Origin: Candidatus Obscuribacterales bacterium
GTDB lineage: Bacteria; Cyanobacteriota; Vampirovibrionia; Obscuribacterales; Obscuribacteraceae
Direction of reading: 5' to 3'
Length of the DNA: 64,000 nt
NCBI GenBank assembly: GCA_019752635.1
Contig: JAIELX010000120.1
Coordinates: 1 to 64,000 of the forward strand
Position numbers and translations under genes: made by a program. This document shows, in pieces, positions 16,593 through 31,500 of this stretch (positions are counted from its first letter, which is position 1; the number at the start of each line of letters is the position of its first letter). The notes beneath the pieces are model-generated. The model saw only the letters and a program-made list of their open reading frames with translations, searched no databases and had not been told where the DNA came from.

Positions 16593-19500
16593 ATGCAACC
16601 TTCTTCCCGTGAAGTCGAGCCGATACCTGGTTCTTCGGAGGTCACGACACGTCATCGACTGATTGCACTCAGTTGTGTCGCCTTCATAGCGTTTCAGATA
16701 CCAGCTGCGGCATGGGCGGAAGAAGCTCACGACATGAACCTGTCTTCGACGACTGCGTCGATCGAGGCGAATATTCCCGATGCGGCTGCACATGCGCCAG
16801 TCATCACCGTCGGCGGCGAATCGATGCACGTTACTGACGGCATGTTCTTGACTCCGGCAATGAACATAGCGCTCAATCAGGTCCTGAACACGGGGAATCA
16901 ATACCTGGTCATCAATGCGCAGGGAGCTGCAACGGGCGGCGGCTTCGTGATCAACAACATTCAGGGCAACTTAGCAAGCCTCACTATTCCTGAGGGTGTT
17001 CGCGCTTATGGCAACGTCGCAACGGCTTCAAATCTTCTCAATTTCGGCAATCAGCTAACCAACGCAGGTACGTTGTTTGTCTATTCAAACAACAGCGCTG
17101 TGCAGAGCGGTACGCTTTCTGCGACCAATATTTTGAACAATACAAGCGGCTTAATCACATCTATCTTGCCGACTTCCGCCAGTTGGCTCGGAAGTACCGT
17201 TTCCAATCTCAGCTTTACTTTGAGCGCGGCTAACACGCTGACTAACTTGGGCACCATAACTAGTGCCGGCAATTTGAATCTGGTAGCCGGCAATTCGATA
17301 ATGAACACTTTGCCTGCCGGTATCACTTCCATGGCGGCGCCTGTGATGCAGGCTGTGAACAATCTGGCAATCATGGCACCGAATGTGGTGAATACCGGAT
17401 TGATGAATTCTTTGAACGGCAATGTTACGTTCGACAGTCCGAGCAATCTGAGCGTCTTTAACACTTCCGGAGTAATAAGCGCACTGACCGGCTCCATAAA
17501 TGTGCGCGACATGGCTTACAGCGGTGCCGCAAATGCGGCGCTTACAGGTGGAGCATGGAACTCGCAAACTTTAAACGTCAACAGCGCCTATGGCGATGCC
17601 GACCTCTCCCTCGGCAGCGCGACCGGCACTGTTAACGTGACTGGAAACAATGTGCACGTCAACACCGAAAGTGGCGATCTGTACATGGGCGTTTTAAAAG
17701 CGGCCGGCGATCCTGGCATGATTGTTTCGAACGGCAACATTGTTCTCGTCGCAGATCAATTTGCCGGCGCCGATGATTTGTGGCTGATCGCATCGGGCAA
17801 CATACGTACCGGTGCGGCGAATTTGAAAATCGAAAACGCCGGGGCCGGTGGAAACATTTTCATTTTGGCAGGGATAACAAAGGACCCGACCACTCAGGAA
17901 TTCTCTAAGCTGTCGCCGACCGGCGGCACTATCGATTTCTCTACGTTTCCGCTGATTGAGCTCAAGAGCAATGGTGGCAGTATTACTCTTGCTTCCAACG
18001 CTGGTGCTTTCAACGATGGATCGATCTCTTTGCCTACCGGGTTAACGGTTACTACAATCGGCGGGAATTTTTCGGCGATTGCCGGTTCAGCGCAAACTCT
18101 CAACGCGATTACTGTTGGAAACATCGACACAACCGGCGGTTTGCCAGGCACCGGCAAGATAACCATAGCGGCAACTGTGCCAACGTATTCTGGTGTTAAG
18201 TTCGATCTCGCCGGTACGAAGATTTTGGGAACCATTACTCCCAGCTCGACTCTCGGCATGGGTGACGTCAAAATAGGCAACTTGGCAGCCAACGGCTCCG
18301 ACATAGTGCTTACTAGCGGCAACTCGCTGTCTCTGGACAATTTGTCAAACAGTCCGACTGGCGTGAACGCTGTGGCCGCGAACATCACCATAACCACAGC
18401 GCGGAACTTTCTTGCCAACTCCATAACGGCCAGTGGAGGCACTGCTGGCGGCGCCGGATCTAAACTCACAATTACAACCAACAGTAGTGACGACTTCTTG
18501 ATTGGCGGGGCAACTATAAACGGTATCACAGGAGCGGGCACCCGCATCACAGCTCAAGGTGGTGGTGGCGCTGGCGGCGGTGACGGGGGCCAAGTCAGAA
18601 TCACTAACCTTGGTACCGGAAACGTCGTGATGGGAGTACTCAGCGCGTTCGACGGTTCTGCCGGCAGCATCGACATTCGCGCCGTCGCAGGAACAGCGGG
18701 TGGCAGCGGTGGGCTGATTTCTCTGAACTCGACAGGTGGAGCCGTTGTATTGCCAGTCGGTGCCGGTGCTGCTTCTCTGAATGCCAGTGCCGATCCCGCC
18801 GGCGGTGCAGCTCAAAATCTGAAGGGCGGCACCGTTACGTTGAGCGGCACCCGCATAGATATCGTCGGTACAGTTCCTCTCACACTAAATGCCGACGGCT
18901 CCGGTGTCGGTGCCGGTGGCGATATCAATGTGACTACAACCGGAACTACCTCTGATCTATCTATAGCTAATTCTCAAGGCGGCATCATCATCGGTGCGGC
19001 AAGCGGACCGGGGGGCGGGCCTAACGCTAATGGCGGAACAGTAAATGTAACGGCGGGTCGAAATTTATTGGTTGATCCTACTGTTATTATTGCTGGTCCC
19101 GTGGGTGACGGCACGGGGGCGAAATTCGCATTTAAGGCAACTGGCGGCAATCTAAACGTTACTCAAGCAATTGCAAACAACGGTATCGGGAACGGTGCAG
19201 GCGGCACCATCAATCTAGAAGCAAACAACAATATTTCGGTAGGTGGTGCACTTAGCGCGTCGGGTGCAGGCACTGGAGCTGGTGGCACCATCTCCGTCAA
19301 GACCAACAATGCGAATAGCCTTGCTTTGATCAACGGCCCGATAGACGCTCTCGGTGGCAATACCGGTGCCGGCGGCGCCGGTGGAACTGTCAGTTTCAAT
19401 ACCGCTGGAAACATGACGGTCTTCGGCAATGTAAATGTCTCCGCAGGCGCGGGCAGCGATAAGAAGGGCGGCTCGTTGACCGTCATTGCCAATGGACCAG

Positions 19501-22500
19501 CTCAATTTGCGGTAGGTCCGGGCGCTGTTTTGAACGGAATCAGCGGCACGGTGATCGCGAACGGCGGTACCGCGCCCATGGCCGGCGGCGCAGGCACCAT
19601 CAGCATGACTGCCGCCTCCGCTGGCGGAATTCTAATCAATAACAGTCAAGATCTCAAGCTCGATGCCGGCACCGGTTCCGGTGGCACGGTCACGCTCAAT
19701 GCAACCAACGGTGCCGTAGCCGTAAATACCAACGGGTTCAATCTCGATGCCGGCGCTGGTGGCGATGGAAGCGGTGGTTCACTCACGCTCACCGGAAAAA
19801 CGGTTTTTGTCAACGGCAGTATTTCAGCGAACGGCGCAGGTAAGGGCAGTGGCGGCAGCCTGATATCGATAACTAGCAGCAGCGCAACCAGCAATTTCTT
19901 GATTGGTCCCGGCGCCGTGACCAACGGTGTCAATGGCAAAATTTCGGCTAATGCCGGTGCGACATCGGGAAGTGGCGGCACTATCACTGTCGTTGCGGGA
20001 GCCGGCGGTCTGACTGTCGCCGATCCGGGCGTCTTATCTGCGTCCGCCTCAACGGGCACGGATGGCGGCTCTGGCGGCAACCTCACCCTCAACACCACCG
20101 GCGATCTGTCCTTCGGACAGGGCGGTGTACTCGACTTGAGCGGCACAGGAAACATCGCAGGGCGAAATGGTGGCAGCTTCACGTTGACCGCCAACATAAT
20201 AGGTATTGCCGGCCCGGTACCGTTGCATTTGATCAATAGTGGTACTCAGACGACTGGCGGTACTGGAAACGCCGGTACAATAACCGTTAATCAGAATTCT
20301 GCGCTCAACAATCTTGTTGTGGGCTCCCAGCCCGGCAGTCTTCAAATTACATCGAGCGGCGGTGTTGATGGCGGTAATGCAGGAACAGTCAACCTGAACT
20401 CTAAATCAAATCTGTTGGTTAACACTAACAGTTTGGTCACGAACACTTCCGGTAACGCTGTAGCGAAAAGCGACGGCGCCAATCTCAACTTCAACGCAGG
20501 TACCGGTGGCGGTATCGGCTTTGTGTATATTCAAGGAGACGTGAATGCAAATGGTGCCGGTGCTGGTTCGGGCGGCAAAATTACCATAGCGCAATCGAGT
20601 GCTGGCGACTTCCTTCTTGATGTCAACGCCGTGACAAATGGTGCTACTGGCGCCCTACGTGCAAACGCCGGAGCCGGCGGAGACAAAACGGCCAAAGCAG
20701 GTAGTGTCTCTATCACCAACACTAAGGGCGGTATCAGCATTCTCAATCCCGCGTCCATTGAACTTGGTGGCACCGCTACAGGTTTGGGCAATGGCGGTGG
20801 TGACATATCCTTGACCGCGACAACCGGCACAATATCTATTTCGGGTGGAAATCTGTTCGCAAGGGCTGTGCAAGGAACGGGCGGACCGGCAGAAGAGTTT
20901 AAAGGCGGCAACATAACTATAGCGGCTCTCGACCTGCAAGCTCTTGGTGCGACGGCGGTGGTCATGGACGCCAGTGGCGATGGACTTGGCAATGGCGGAA
21001 AGATATCGATCGCCACCACTTCCTTCAGCAACAATCTAACTATTGGAACTGGCGCGGGACAGTTTAAATTAACCTCTAAAGGCGGCAGTGCCGCTAGTCT
21101 TAAGGGCGATGGCGGCTCTGTCACTGTTAAGGCCGGACATAACCTCATTGTCAACCCGGTCGGGTTAGCGGTAAATCCGCTCGGAACGAACGGCAAGGGC
21201 GGCGAACTCGTGTTTGGTGCCGGGAACGGTAATATTGCGCCTGCGACCATTCTCATCAATGGAAACCTGAACGTAGACGGGGTCGGACAAGGCGACGGCG
21301 GGACGATTCAGATCACTTACAACAACGCAACTGTGTTCGATATCAATCCGACTTCCGGCACAACATTGCTGGGCATACTCGGTACTTTCAGCGCGAAGGG
21401 CGGCGACGGTGGTGGTGGCGGTACTGTTAGCATCACTAACGGGCAGCTCACTGGCGGCGGCATCAAGCTTTGGAGTACAAGCAGCATTAATGTTGATGCC
21501 GGTACTTTGTTGTACACCGGCGATACCAACAACAAGGGCAACGGCGGCAGTATCGTTCTCAACGGCGGCATTGATGGCACCGTTACTATCATTACTTCTG
21601 CCGGTAATTCGACTTTGAATGCCAGTGCCAATACATTTAACGCTCCGCCGATGAATGACACCGGTAATGGTGGCACTATCACCCTGTCAGGAAAGAATGT
21701 ATTGACGCAAACGGCTGCAGGCGCTCCTGCGACAACGCCCCTATCATTGATTGCCAACAGTTTTGCCACCAATGCAAATCCTCTGGCCGGCAAGGGTGGA
21801 ACAATCAGCATCACCACGACCGATCAGAACAGCAATATATATGTAGGCAGCACCGTTCCGGCCGTAGGTGTCGTCGGTTTCGTGCCCAGCGCGCAGTTGA
21901 TTATAGATGCTTCGCCAGATGCTGGCGGCGGTGGCGGGGGAACTGTTACTGTTCAGGCCGGGGGCTTCCTCACCGTGGACACCAGTAGCCTGATTGCGGC
22001 TCCGAATGCCGGCGCCGATCCGTCTGTTGGAAAGGGGGCCTCGTATACCTTGAAGGCCGGTAACACCATTGTGTCCGGGGCAACGCCCTCACATCTTCTT
22101 GTAAATGGAAGTTTGAATGGGCGCGGTGGAGACGGCGGAGGCGACATTACCCTCAGTTCGACTGGAACACTCTTCGTAGCTGGAGGATTGAGCACGGAGA
22201 ATAGCGCTGAGACCAAGAAGTCCGGGGCGATTTCAATTTCCGTGTCCAGTACGTCGGCATTCAATATTGCGAGCAGCGCACAAAACAACGGTATCACCGG
22301 CAATGGTACAGGTTCGATTAATGCTGGTGCCACTAACGGCAGCGGCGGCTCTTTTAATGTAGCGAACAAAGGAAGCGGCGGAATTGTTCTGGGAAGCCCG
22401 GAGCTGTTGAAGTTGACATCGACTGCTAAGGGAGCAATTGAGCCCACCGCAACCGGAGCGAGTATAGACCTTGATGCCGGCAATGGAGCGCTGATTCTTA

Positions 22501-25500
22501 CGCCTGGAGGGAACGACGGGCTAACGGGAATCAATACTGGCGGGCCGGTCACCGGGTTTTCCAAGCTATCCGGCGGTTCCATTAACGTGGTGCAGATCAC
22601 GATCACGGAGTTTAACCTGTTACCCTTAGCACCGTCAGGGAACTGGCGTACGTTCGTAATTTCGAATACGGCCGGTTCCATCCTGACCAGGGCTTCGGGT
22701 GGAAGCCTCTTTATCAATTCGGCTTTCGACTCATCTAACAATTTAACGCCGAATATCTTCTTTGATTCATCGAACTACGCGGTCAGCGCCGGCCAAAACA
22801 TAACTTCGAACTTCAATGCTATCACTTATGGTCCGGCGGCTCCCGGCAGCAGTAATTACGGACTCCAGGGCCAACAACTGGGTGGATTTACGGTACCCGA
22901 CGGCTCCGGTCCTGTAATTGATCTACGCGCGGGAGGTGGAGGCGCCGGTAATCTCATATTGACCGGTGACATCAATGTCTCTGCCCCGGCAGTGCCTCTT
23001 GCTGCTCCTACTTTCAGCGGGGCGGGCGGTAAAATCACTTTGGAGATGAACAGCAGTTTGCCTTTCATTGTGGGCGATAACACGTTAAACGGTATCTTCG
23101 ATCCGTTGGATCCACTTCAGCCGCTCGATTTGACTACGGACCTGCTAGCGAACGGGTCAATCGGAGGAGTTGGCAAAAACCCGAGTGGCGGTCTAATTTC
23201 GATTACGAACAAAGGAACTGGCGGCGTTCGGTTCTTGCCGACTGCTGTTTTACAGGCCAATGGGGGGGCCTCGAATTTCGTTCCCAACAATGGCATGGCG
23301 GGTGCGGGGGGCACCATCAACATCACTGCCACAGGCGGTCAAATCGAGGCGACAAATGTAACGGGGGCGGTAATTAGTGCCAATGGCGGGGGGGTAGGGT
23401 ACACCAACACCATTGGTCTCGGGACAGCCGCTGGCGGAACCATCACGCTGAACTCTCTAAACACGCTACCCTCCGGATCCTCTAAGCTCAATATTTCGGC
23501 CTCTGGTGTCACTGGCGGTGATGGCGGACTTATCAGTCTTATCTCGACGCAAAAGACCGGCGGCTTGCCGATTGTCGTTGCCCCTGGTGAGTTGCAGCTG
23601 CTTGCAACTGGCGGGCAAGGTGGAGTAACTCCATCTATATTTGGCAGTGGTGGTTCGATTGCCGTAAACCTGTCAGGCGCACTAAACATCACTGCCGGTG
23701 GTATCGCCAACAATCCGCTCGGACTCAATGGAAACGGCGGTAATTATGATTTGACAGTGAACTCGGTTGGCACACTTGGTTCACCTGTTGACTTGAATGT
23801 GAGTGGCGTAGGCTTCGGTAACGGCGGGTCCGTAAAGCTATTCTCGTCAGGGAATTTATTTGTTGTCGGCAATGTTACTGCCAATGCCGGCGGTATCTTC
23901 GGTTTGGGCGGCTCAATTCAGGTCAGCACCACGGGCTCTTCCTTTAGCGTCACTACTGGTGGTGGAACTCCAATCAATGGTATTCGCGGAACCCTTCAAG
24001 CGAAGGGGCAAGGTAATGCCGGCGCTGGCCTGGTCGGTACCGGTGGCTCTATTCAACTCACGAACAACGGCGGCGGTGGTTTCGATGTAGACAGTTCTGC
24101 TAGTCTGGATGTGAGCACTACTGGCGGTGGCAATGGCGGCGCTATTTCACTGCTGTCGCCAAATGGCACTCTTAACTTCACCGGGGGCGGCTCGATCTCG
24201 GCGGCGGCATCTGGTGCCGGTGCGTTCAAGGGCGGTAGCATATCGCTTGAAGGCGGCCGCATGAATTTCACCTCTGCGGCAGGGGCACCGGCTAGTTTCA
24301 ACGTTGATGGCTCCGGTACCGGCAGTGGAGGTCAATTTAGTTTGAAGGCGACCGGTCCGGCCGCCACGGCATTAACGATCGGGAACGGAACTACCGGCGC
24401 TGGCGGCGGTGTGAATCAATTCCTGGTTACTGCAAATGGCGGTCTCGCGGGAGGCGACGGCGGTAGCATTTTGATCAGTAACGGCGATGCTATAAGAGTT
24501 GAAGATGCTCAGTTCATTTCTGTAGCTGCAAGCGTGAATGGAAACGGCGGCAAGGTGTCTCTGTCTGCCGGAACCAACGTGCCGGCAGCTCTGACTATCG
24601 TTACTGGTAGCGTCAACGCAAACGGCGCCGGAAACGGTAACGGAGGTGTTATTACTCTTAGTTCGACATCGACGCTCTTTGCCGGCGGCTCTCTCCTTGC
24701 TAGTGCTGGCGGTGGAACTGGCAACGGCGGTTCGATCTCTGCGACGTTTAACAATAGTACCGGCGTTCCCTTTATCGTCGGACCAGGGGCCACCACTGTC
24801 GGCGTCACGGGCAATGTGGTGGCTCAGGGCGGAGGCGCAGGAGGCAATGGCGGTTCGATAATATTGTCGAATTCAGGTACGGGCGCGATGCAAATTGCTA
24901 CCGGGAATCTTTCTGCTGCGGCGTCTGCCTCTCCCGCAGGTGGAGTCGGTGGTTCGATCAATATATTGAATCCGAACGGCAGCATCACGATGACTGCCGG
25001 CACACTCGACGTCAGTGCAACGGGCACGGGCGTTAACTACAATGCTGGTAGCATCAACATTACTTCAAGTGCCCTTACTGTTATGGGCGCATTGCAGTTA
25101 AATGCGAACGCTGTTGGCGCTGGAAATGGCGGCTCAGTGTTTGTAAGCGCAACTGGTGCGGGATCAACGCTCAACTTTGATACTGTTGCCGGGATCGCCG
25201 TAAGTGCCACAGGTGGTAGTGGTGGTAGCGCAGCCGGAAATTCCGGCAGTCTCACCGCGATAGCCGGTGGTGCAATCCAGGTCGGCAACAATGCCGGCAC
25301 TATCGTCCTCGCTCCGCTGGGCAACAACGGCAATGGTGGCTCCCTTTCATTATCTGCCGGCACAGCCACTGGTGGTGGCAATCTTGTTGTGAATCAGTCC
25401 GTCGTCGTCGACGGTAACGGAGCTGGTATCGGTGGCACCGTCCTGCTTAGCGCCGGCACAGCGACACTTGTTGGAAACGTTCAAGTCAACGGATCTGTTT

Positions 25501-28500
25501 CCGCCGATGGTGGCATTATTGGTAACGGCGGCGTGGTCACCGTATTTTCCAATTCTGCTGCACCTAGCGGTATCGTCGGAGCCATACGCGCCAACGGTGG
25601 TGCCGCTAGCGGAGGCGGCGGAGCTGTCAGTATCTCTAACGTCAATGCTGGCGGACTTCAGCTTGCACCGGGTGCCCAAGTTACGGCTCGTGCAATCGGG
25701 GCGGGAAATGGTGGCAGCCTGGTAATAAATGCCGCCGCGGGTGCTGTTAGTACGAACGGCGCGGTGTTCTCGGCACAGGCTGCCGGCGCAGGGACCTTCA
25801 CTGGTGGTAGTGTCCAGATCAACGCAGCAGGCCTCACTAACTCGGGTGCCGTGTCGAGTATCAATGCGTCTGGTAGCGACCTGGGCGCTGGAGGCACTGT
25901 CCGGATCACCACTACTTCTGCTGCGAATGTTCTGATTGGTGGTGGCGCAAATGAGTACACCCTAAGAGCCAACAGTGGGTTGAACGGAGGAAATGGCGGT
26001 ACTGTAGCGGTTTCTTCCGGCGGAAGTGTCCTTGTCTCGGACTCTTCCTTTCTTACGGTGGCGAACGCCGGGACCGACTCTAATGGTGGCAGCGTGTCGC
26101 TTACGGCTGGCACGGCGGGCGTAGGCTCCGTCATTGTGGCCACCGGTGGATTCAATGTATCCGGTTTGGGCAACGGCAGAGGCGGCTCGCTCAGTTTCAC
26201 TGCATCAGCCAACCTGTTCGTCAATGGACCTCTGCGTGCTGATGGAGGCCTTACTTCGGGTGATGGCGGCTCGATCATTCTAAGTTTCAATAGTTCCGGA
26301 CCTGCAAACAACTTCTTCACAGGGGCAGGTGGCGGGGCAACCGTCAGTGGAGTTAACGGCGCTATTTCTGCCGGAGCGGTCGTAGGTAGCGGCGGACTGG
26401 TCAGCATAACCAATGTTGGTACATCCACCATTAATATCGGCTCCGGTTCGGTCAACGTCGCACCCGGCAACGGTGCCGGTGGTTCGATTAATATCATCAA
26501 CAGTCAGGGGACTATTGCGTTCGCGGGACCGGGAATTCTTCAGGCCAGCGCGGCCGTGGGTGATTTCAACGGTGGTTCCGTCAACGTTTCCGGTGCCGTT
26601 ATAGCTCCGGCCGGAACCCTTCTGGTACAGGCAAACGGCTCCGGTAACGGCAACGGTGGTTCAATTGCAATAACCGCTTCGGCTCCAGCCTCGAGCCTTC
26701 TTATTGATGATGCAGGTATTTCTATAAACGCTAATGGCGGTAGTCTGAGTGGCAATGGTGGTTCGGTCAGCGTAGCTGCCGGTGGAAGCCTTACGATCGG
26801 AACCTGCAACACTTGTCTGAGTGTTTCTCCGTTGGCTACCGGCAATGGTGGCAATCTGACTTTGAATGCCGGCACCGCAGCCGGTGGTGGCGGCATCTCT
26901 GTTCTGAGCGTGCCGGGAGCGGGACAGTTCAGTGCTTCCGCGCTAACTACCGGCAACGGTGGCAGTTTGAGTTTGTCCGCCGGTACAGCGACGAATCCTG
27001 GTGTCTTTAATAGCGTCCCCGGAGTTGACTTGCTGGCCACTGGTGGTTCGGTGGCTGGAAACGGCGGCACTGTAAGTATCTTCTCTAACAGCGCTACTTC
27101 ATTGTTCCTTGGCAATGCGACTGCGGCAGGAGCCAATGCTCTGCGTGGTAATGTATCGGCCTCATCACTGAATGGTGGCTCCGGTGGTTCTGTCCTAATC
27201 ACCAATGCCGGCACTGGCGGGCTCACCATGAACGGTGCCACCATCAGCGCAAATGGTGGTGCGGGAGCAACAAGCGGTACCGGCGGGTCCTTGACTATGC
27301 AGAGCACCCTGGGCTCATTCGGTCTGCGCGCAGGTCAGATAACGGCGACCGGTACTAATTCGCAGAACGGTGGAAGCATAGTAATCAACACCTTCTCGTT
27401 CAACAACACGGGAGCTGTAGGCGTTACACCGGTACTCGTAGATGCGAGCGGTGGAGTCAATACGGCCAATGGTGGCAACATAAACATTACTGCCACATTC
27501 GCAGGTGCCACACCAAGTAATCCCAACCAACATTACAAGCTCACGCTCGGTTCAGCTGCGGGTACCATGCAGGTGCGTGCCAGAGGCGGAGCCGTCGCTG
27601 GTGATGGTGGTGCCGTGACAATCTCTATCGGCGACGAGTTGGTGATAGACAACTCGAACCCTGGGGCACTAGGATTGGACGCGTCTCCTCAAGCCGCGAC
27701 AAACGGTGCCGGCGCACGCTATGTGCTCACGGGAGGCGCCAACGACTGTTTGGCTAATCTCACTATTACCGGGGACATAGATGCCAGTGGTGCCGGAACT
27801 GGTATTGCCGGTAAAGCAATACTAACGGCTGGTGCCAATCTATTTATTAAAGGAAACGTGTTCGCAAATGCCGGCGCCGGAGACGGTGGCGTCATCAACA
27901 TGTTTACAACCAGCCAGAATCAGTTTGTATTGGGTGCGGGCGCCACAACCAATGGAATCACCGGCTCGATTGTAGCCAATGGTGGTGGCAATGGAAATGG
28001 CGGTCAGGTGCTGATCAACAATACGGGAGTCGGTGGAATAGGCTTCACTGGTCTTGCGCAGGTTCAGGCTCTGGGTAGCGTTACAGGTGGTGCCGGCGGA
28101 TCTGTCACGATAACAAGCCAAAATGGTGCGGCTTCGTTCGCTGGCGGAACAATCGATGTTAGCGGACGCGGCGGCGTCGCTGGAACTCATGGCGGCACAA
28201 TTACGATTCTGCAAGCGACTAGCGATCCGGCTGCACTGACCGGACCGACGAACCTCGTGGCGAACGGCTCACAAGACGTCGGTGGCATCGGTAATGCCGG
28301 TACAATTGATGTGAAGCTGACCAAAGCACCCGGCGCAATTGCGGTGGGCAATGTGGCCGGCGGTCTCAACATCTCGGCTCTGGGCGGAAACGGTGGTGGC
28401 AATGGCGGCATCGTTAATCTAACATCTGCAGGAACGATAACTGTTGACGGTGTTGCATTCAATGTCGGTGCCGGTACAAATGGCAACGGAGCCGTAATCA

Positions 28501-31500
28501 AATTAGTGGCAGGCACTGTCGGCTCCGGAAACGTCTACGTAACCGGTAACCTGAACGCGTCTGGCAACGGCGCAGGCAATGGTGGCTCGATCACAATTTC
28601 TGAGAATAGCTCGTCACCTTTCTTTGTCGGGGCCGCCGGACTAATAAACGGCGTAACTGGAGCCCTCACTGCCAACGGTGTAATCGGCGGTACTATCAGT
28701 ATTGTGAACACCGGCACAGGAGGCTTTAACCTTGCTAGCGGCACGATTTCTGCTAACGGAACTAGTGGTGGCACCATCAGCTTAACCGGCGGCGTCGGTG
28801 CACTGACCTTTGGGGCCGCTACTTTGAGCGCTACGGGCTCAGGTGGTGATGGTGGCAAGATTACTGTTACCGGCGCGAGTGCGACTACAACCACAGTGCC
28901 GGGTGGTCTAATGACCTACATTGCTGATGGTAGCGCTTCCGGCGGGAGCATAACTGTGAACGCCGGAACTACTGCCGGATCAAATTTTGTGGTAGGAACT
29001 ACGCTCGGAGCGGGCAACCACTCTTTCTCCGCCAAGGGGACCACTGGCGATGGCGGTGCTATTTCGCTTAGCACCGGAGGCAATATTGCGGCAAGCCCGG
29101 CTGGACTTTCGGTAACAAGCGGCAGGGATGGTGGCAGCATTGCGCTCATTGCCGGTACCTCCAGCACCGGCGGCACGTTGCAAGTATTCGGTTCTTTGAA
29201 CGTGAACGGTACGGGGTCCGGATACGGTGGAAACATCAAGCTGCAAAGCAATAGCTTTAACGCATTCCTTATAAGCTCAACCACAAGCTCGGCAAATGGC
29301 GTCAACGGAAGTCTGACAGCTAATGGTGCAATGACCGCTCCGGGCATCAATTTGCCTGTCGACAAGCAGACCATTTCTATCACGAATTTGGGCACAGGTG
29401 GAATTACAGTCGATGGATCGGCCACTATCGCATCGACCGCGGTGCAAGGTCATGGTGGCACCATCACGCTTTCTGCTCCCACTGCAAACAGCAACATGAG
29501 CCTTGCCGGTACGCTGAATGTTGCCGCGAATGCTGGAGTCGGCGTAGACAATTGGAACGGTGGCAGTGTCGTCATTTCTGCGAACAGTTTATTGATTACG
29601 GGTGCATCACCGCTTCAGATTCAAGCGGCCGCTGCCAATAGTGGTATTGGTGGAAAAGTTGATATCGCGGTAACGGACAAAGCGAGCTTCGTGACTCTGG
29701 GCTTGTCGGCGACGCAGATTAGCGTCGACAACCGTGGCTCGGCAAGTAGCCTCAAGGTGGCGGCAGGCGGTAGTCTGACGTTCAACGGAGCGACGACGGG
29801 ACCGTACGGTACCGGTGGTGACGGGGCCAGCTTCACGTTCATCTTGACCAACCCTGCCAATACAAACGGCGCCACGTTGACAGTTAACTCCAGTATCGAT
29901 GCCAGCGGAATCGCAGACGGTCTAAACACTTTAGGAAAGGGCGGTTCCATTTCGATATCGTCCAACGGCAACGCTACTATTCTGGGCAATCTCGCAGCCA
30001 ACGGCAACGGCGGGTCCGGCAATGGCGGTACTATATCGATAACCGCTACTACTCCCGGGTCTTCGGGAACGGCTCCGAACGTGCTACTCGGTGGAACCGT
30101 AATTGCTCGGGGAGGACTGACTGGTGGCAACGGTGGATCTATAAGTGTTTCCGCAACCACTGCCAATTTGCAGTTCAACACCAACCTGTTGGCTGTTGAT
30201 GCGAGTTCCACGTCGGTTAGCGATATCTTCAACGGCGGTACGATCGCCATCAGCGGAAATACCATTCAGTTCCCTGCTGCATCGGTGCTCACTTTAAGCG
30301 CTAATGGAACCGGGTTAGGCAACGGAGGGTCTCTTGCATTTCAAACCAAGAGTCAAACTGCTAGCATCACCGTTGGTTCGGCTCCCGGGAACCTGACCCT
30401 CAGTGCCACTAGCGGAGTCAGCGGAGGCAATGGCGGTTCTGTTAACGTCAGTGCCGGTGGTTCTCTAACAGTCGCGGGGGCAGCAATCGATGTTGCGCCG
30501 CGAGGATCGACTGGTAAAGGTGGCTCGATTACGTTGAGCGCGGGTAATGGAACGGGGTCCGGTGCTAATACTTCGGGCATGACGGTCTCCGGCAATCTGG
30601 TTGCCACTGGACCAACCGGCGGGGGCACCATCGATCTAACTTCCAACGGCGGAACACTTTCCGTCACCAGCGATCTAAATGTCAACGCTACCGTTTCCGG
30701 CAATGGTGGTACGGTAAATTTGACTGGAAGCAGTACTTCTCCGATTGCGGTCACTGGCAACATTACGGCTAACGCGGCGGCCGCGGGTGGCGCTGGCGGC
30801 AACGTGAGAATCTTCGTGCGGAACAACGCCGTGTTTACTGTCGGCGCCGCTACAGGTTCCGGCGTGAGCGGTACGATCTCTGCGAAGGGTGGCGGCGGGG
30901 TTGCGGGCTCTGGCGGTTCCGGTGGATTGGTGCAGATTCAGAATTCTGCTGCGCCATCCGGTGGGCTAACTCCGGGAATATCGATTAGTGGTGCGGTGAA
31001 TACCGTCATCGACCTGACACCGTCTACCAATGGCAACGGTGGCTTCCTCGCCTTGCAAGTAGCTCAAGGCAATCTGTTTGTTCCTGCGGGAACAATTGCC
31101 GTCAACGGTCAGGGCACCGGTAGCGGTGGCACGATCGTCATCGAGACTGCGCCTTCCATCACATTAGGCAACGGTGTCGGCCAGTACATGCTATCGGCAA
31201 CCGGTGGTGTTACATCCGGCGCCGGCGGCTCTATCACGCTCGTGTCAGGTACGGGCGGCGTCACCGTCGGCAACGGTGCGCTTCTGGTAACGAGCACCGG
31301 GGGAAGTGGTGGCACCATTGACATAACGGCCAAGACATTTGTGAACGTGACCGGCTCGTTGAATGCAAGCGCCGTTGGAAGCGGTGCGTTTGTAGGCGGT
31401 AAAGTGACCGTCTCTGCCGCAAACTCTATAACCGTCACTGGCGGAAGCGTTACGGCTGACAGTGCAGGAACTGCCGACGCAACCAAGGCTGGTCAAATCA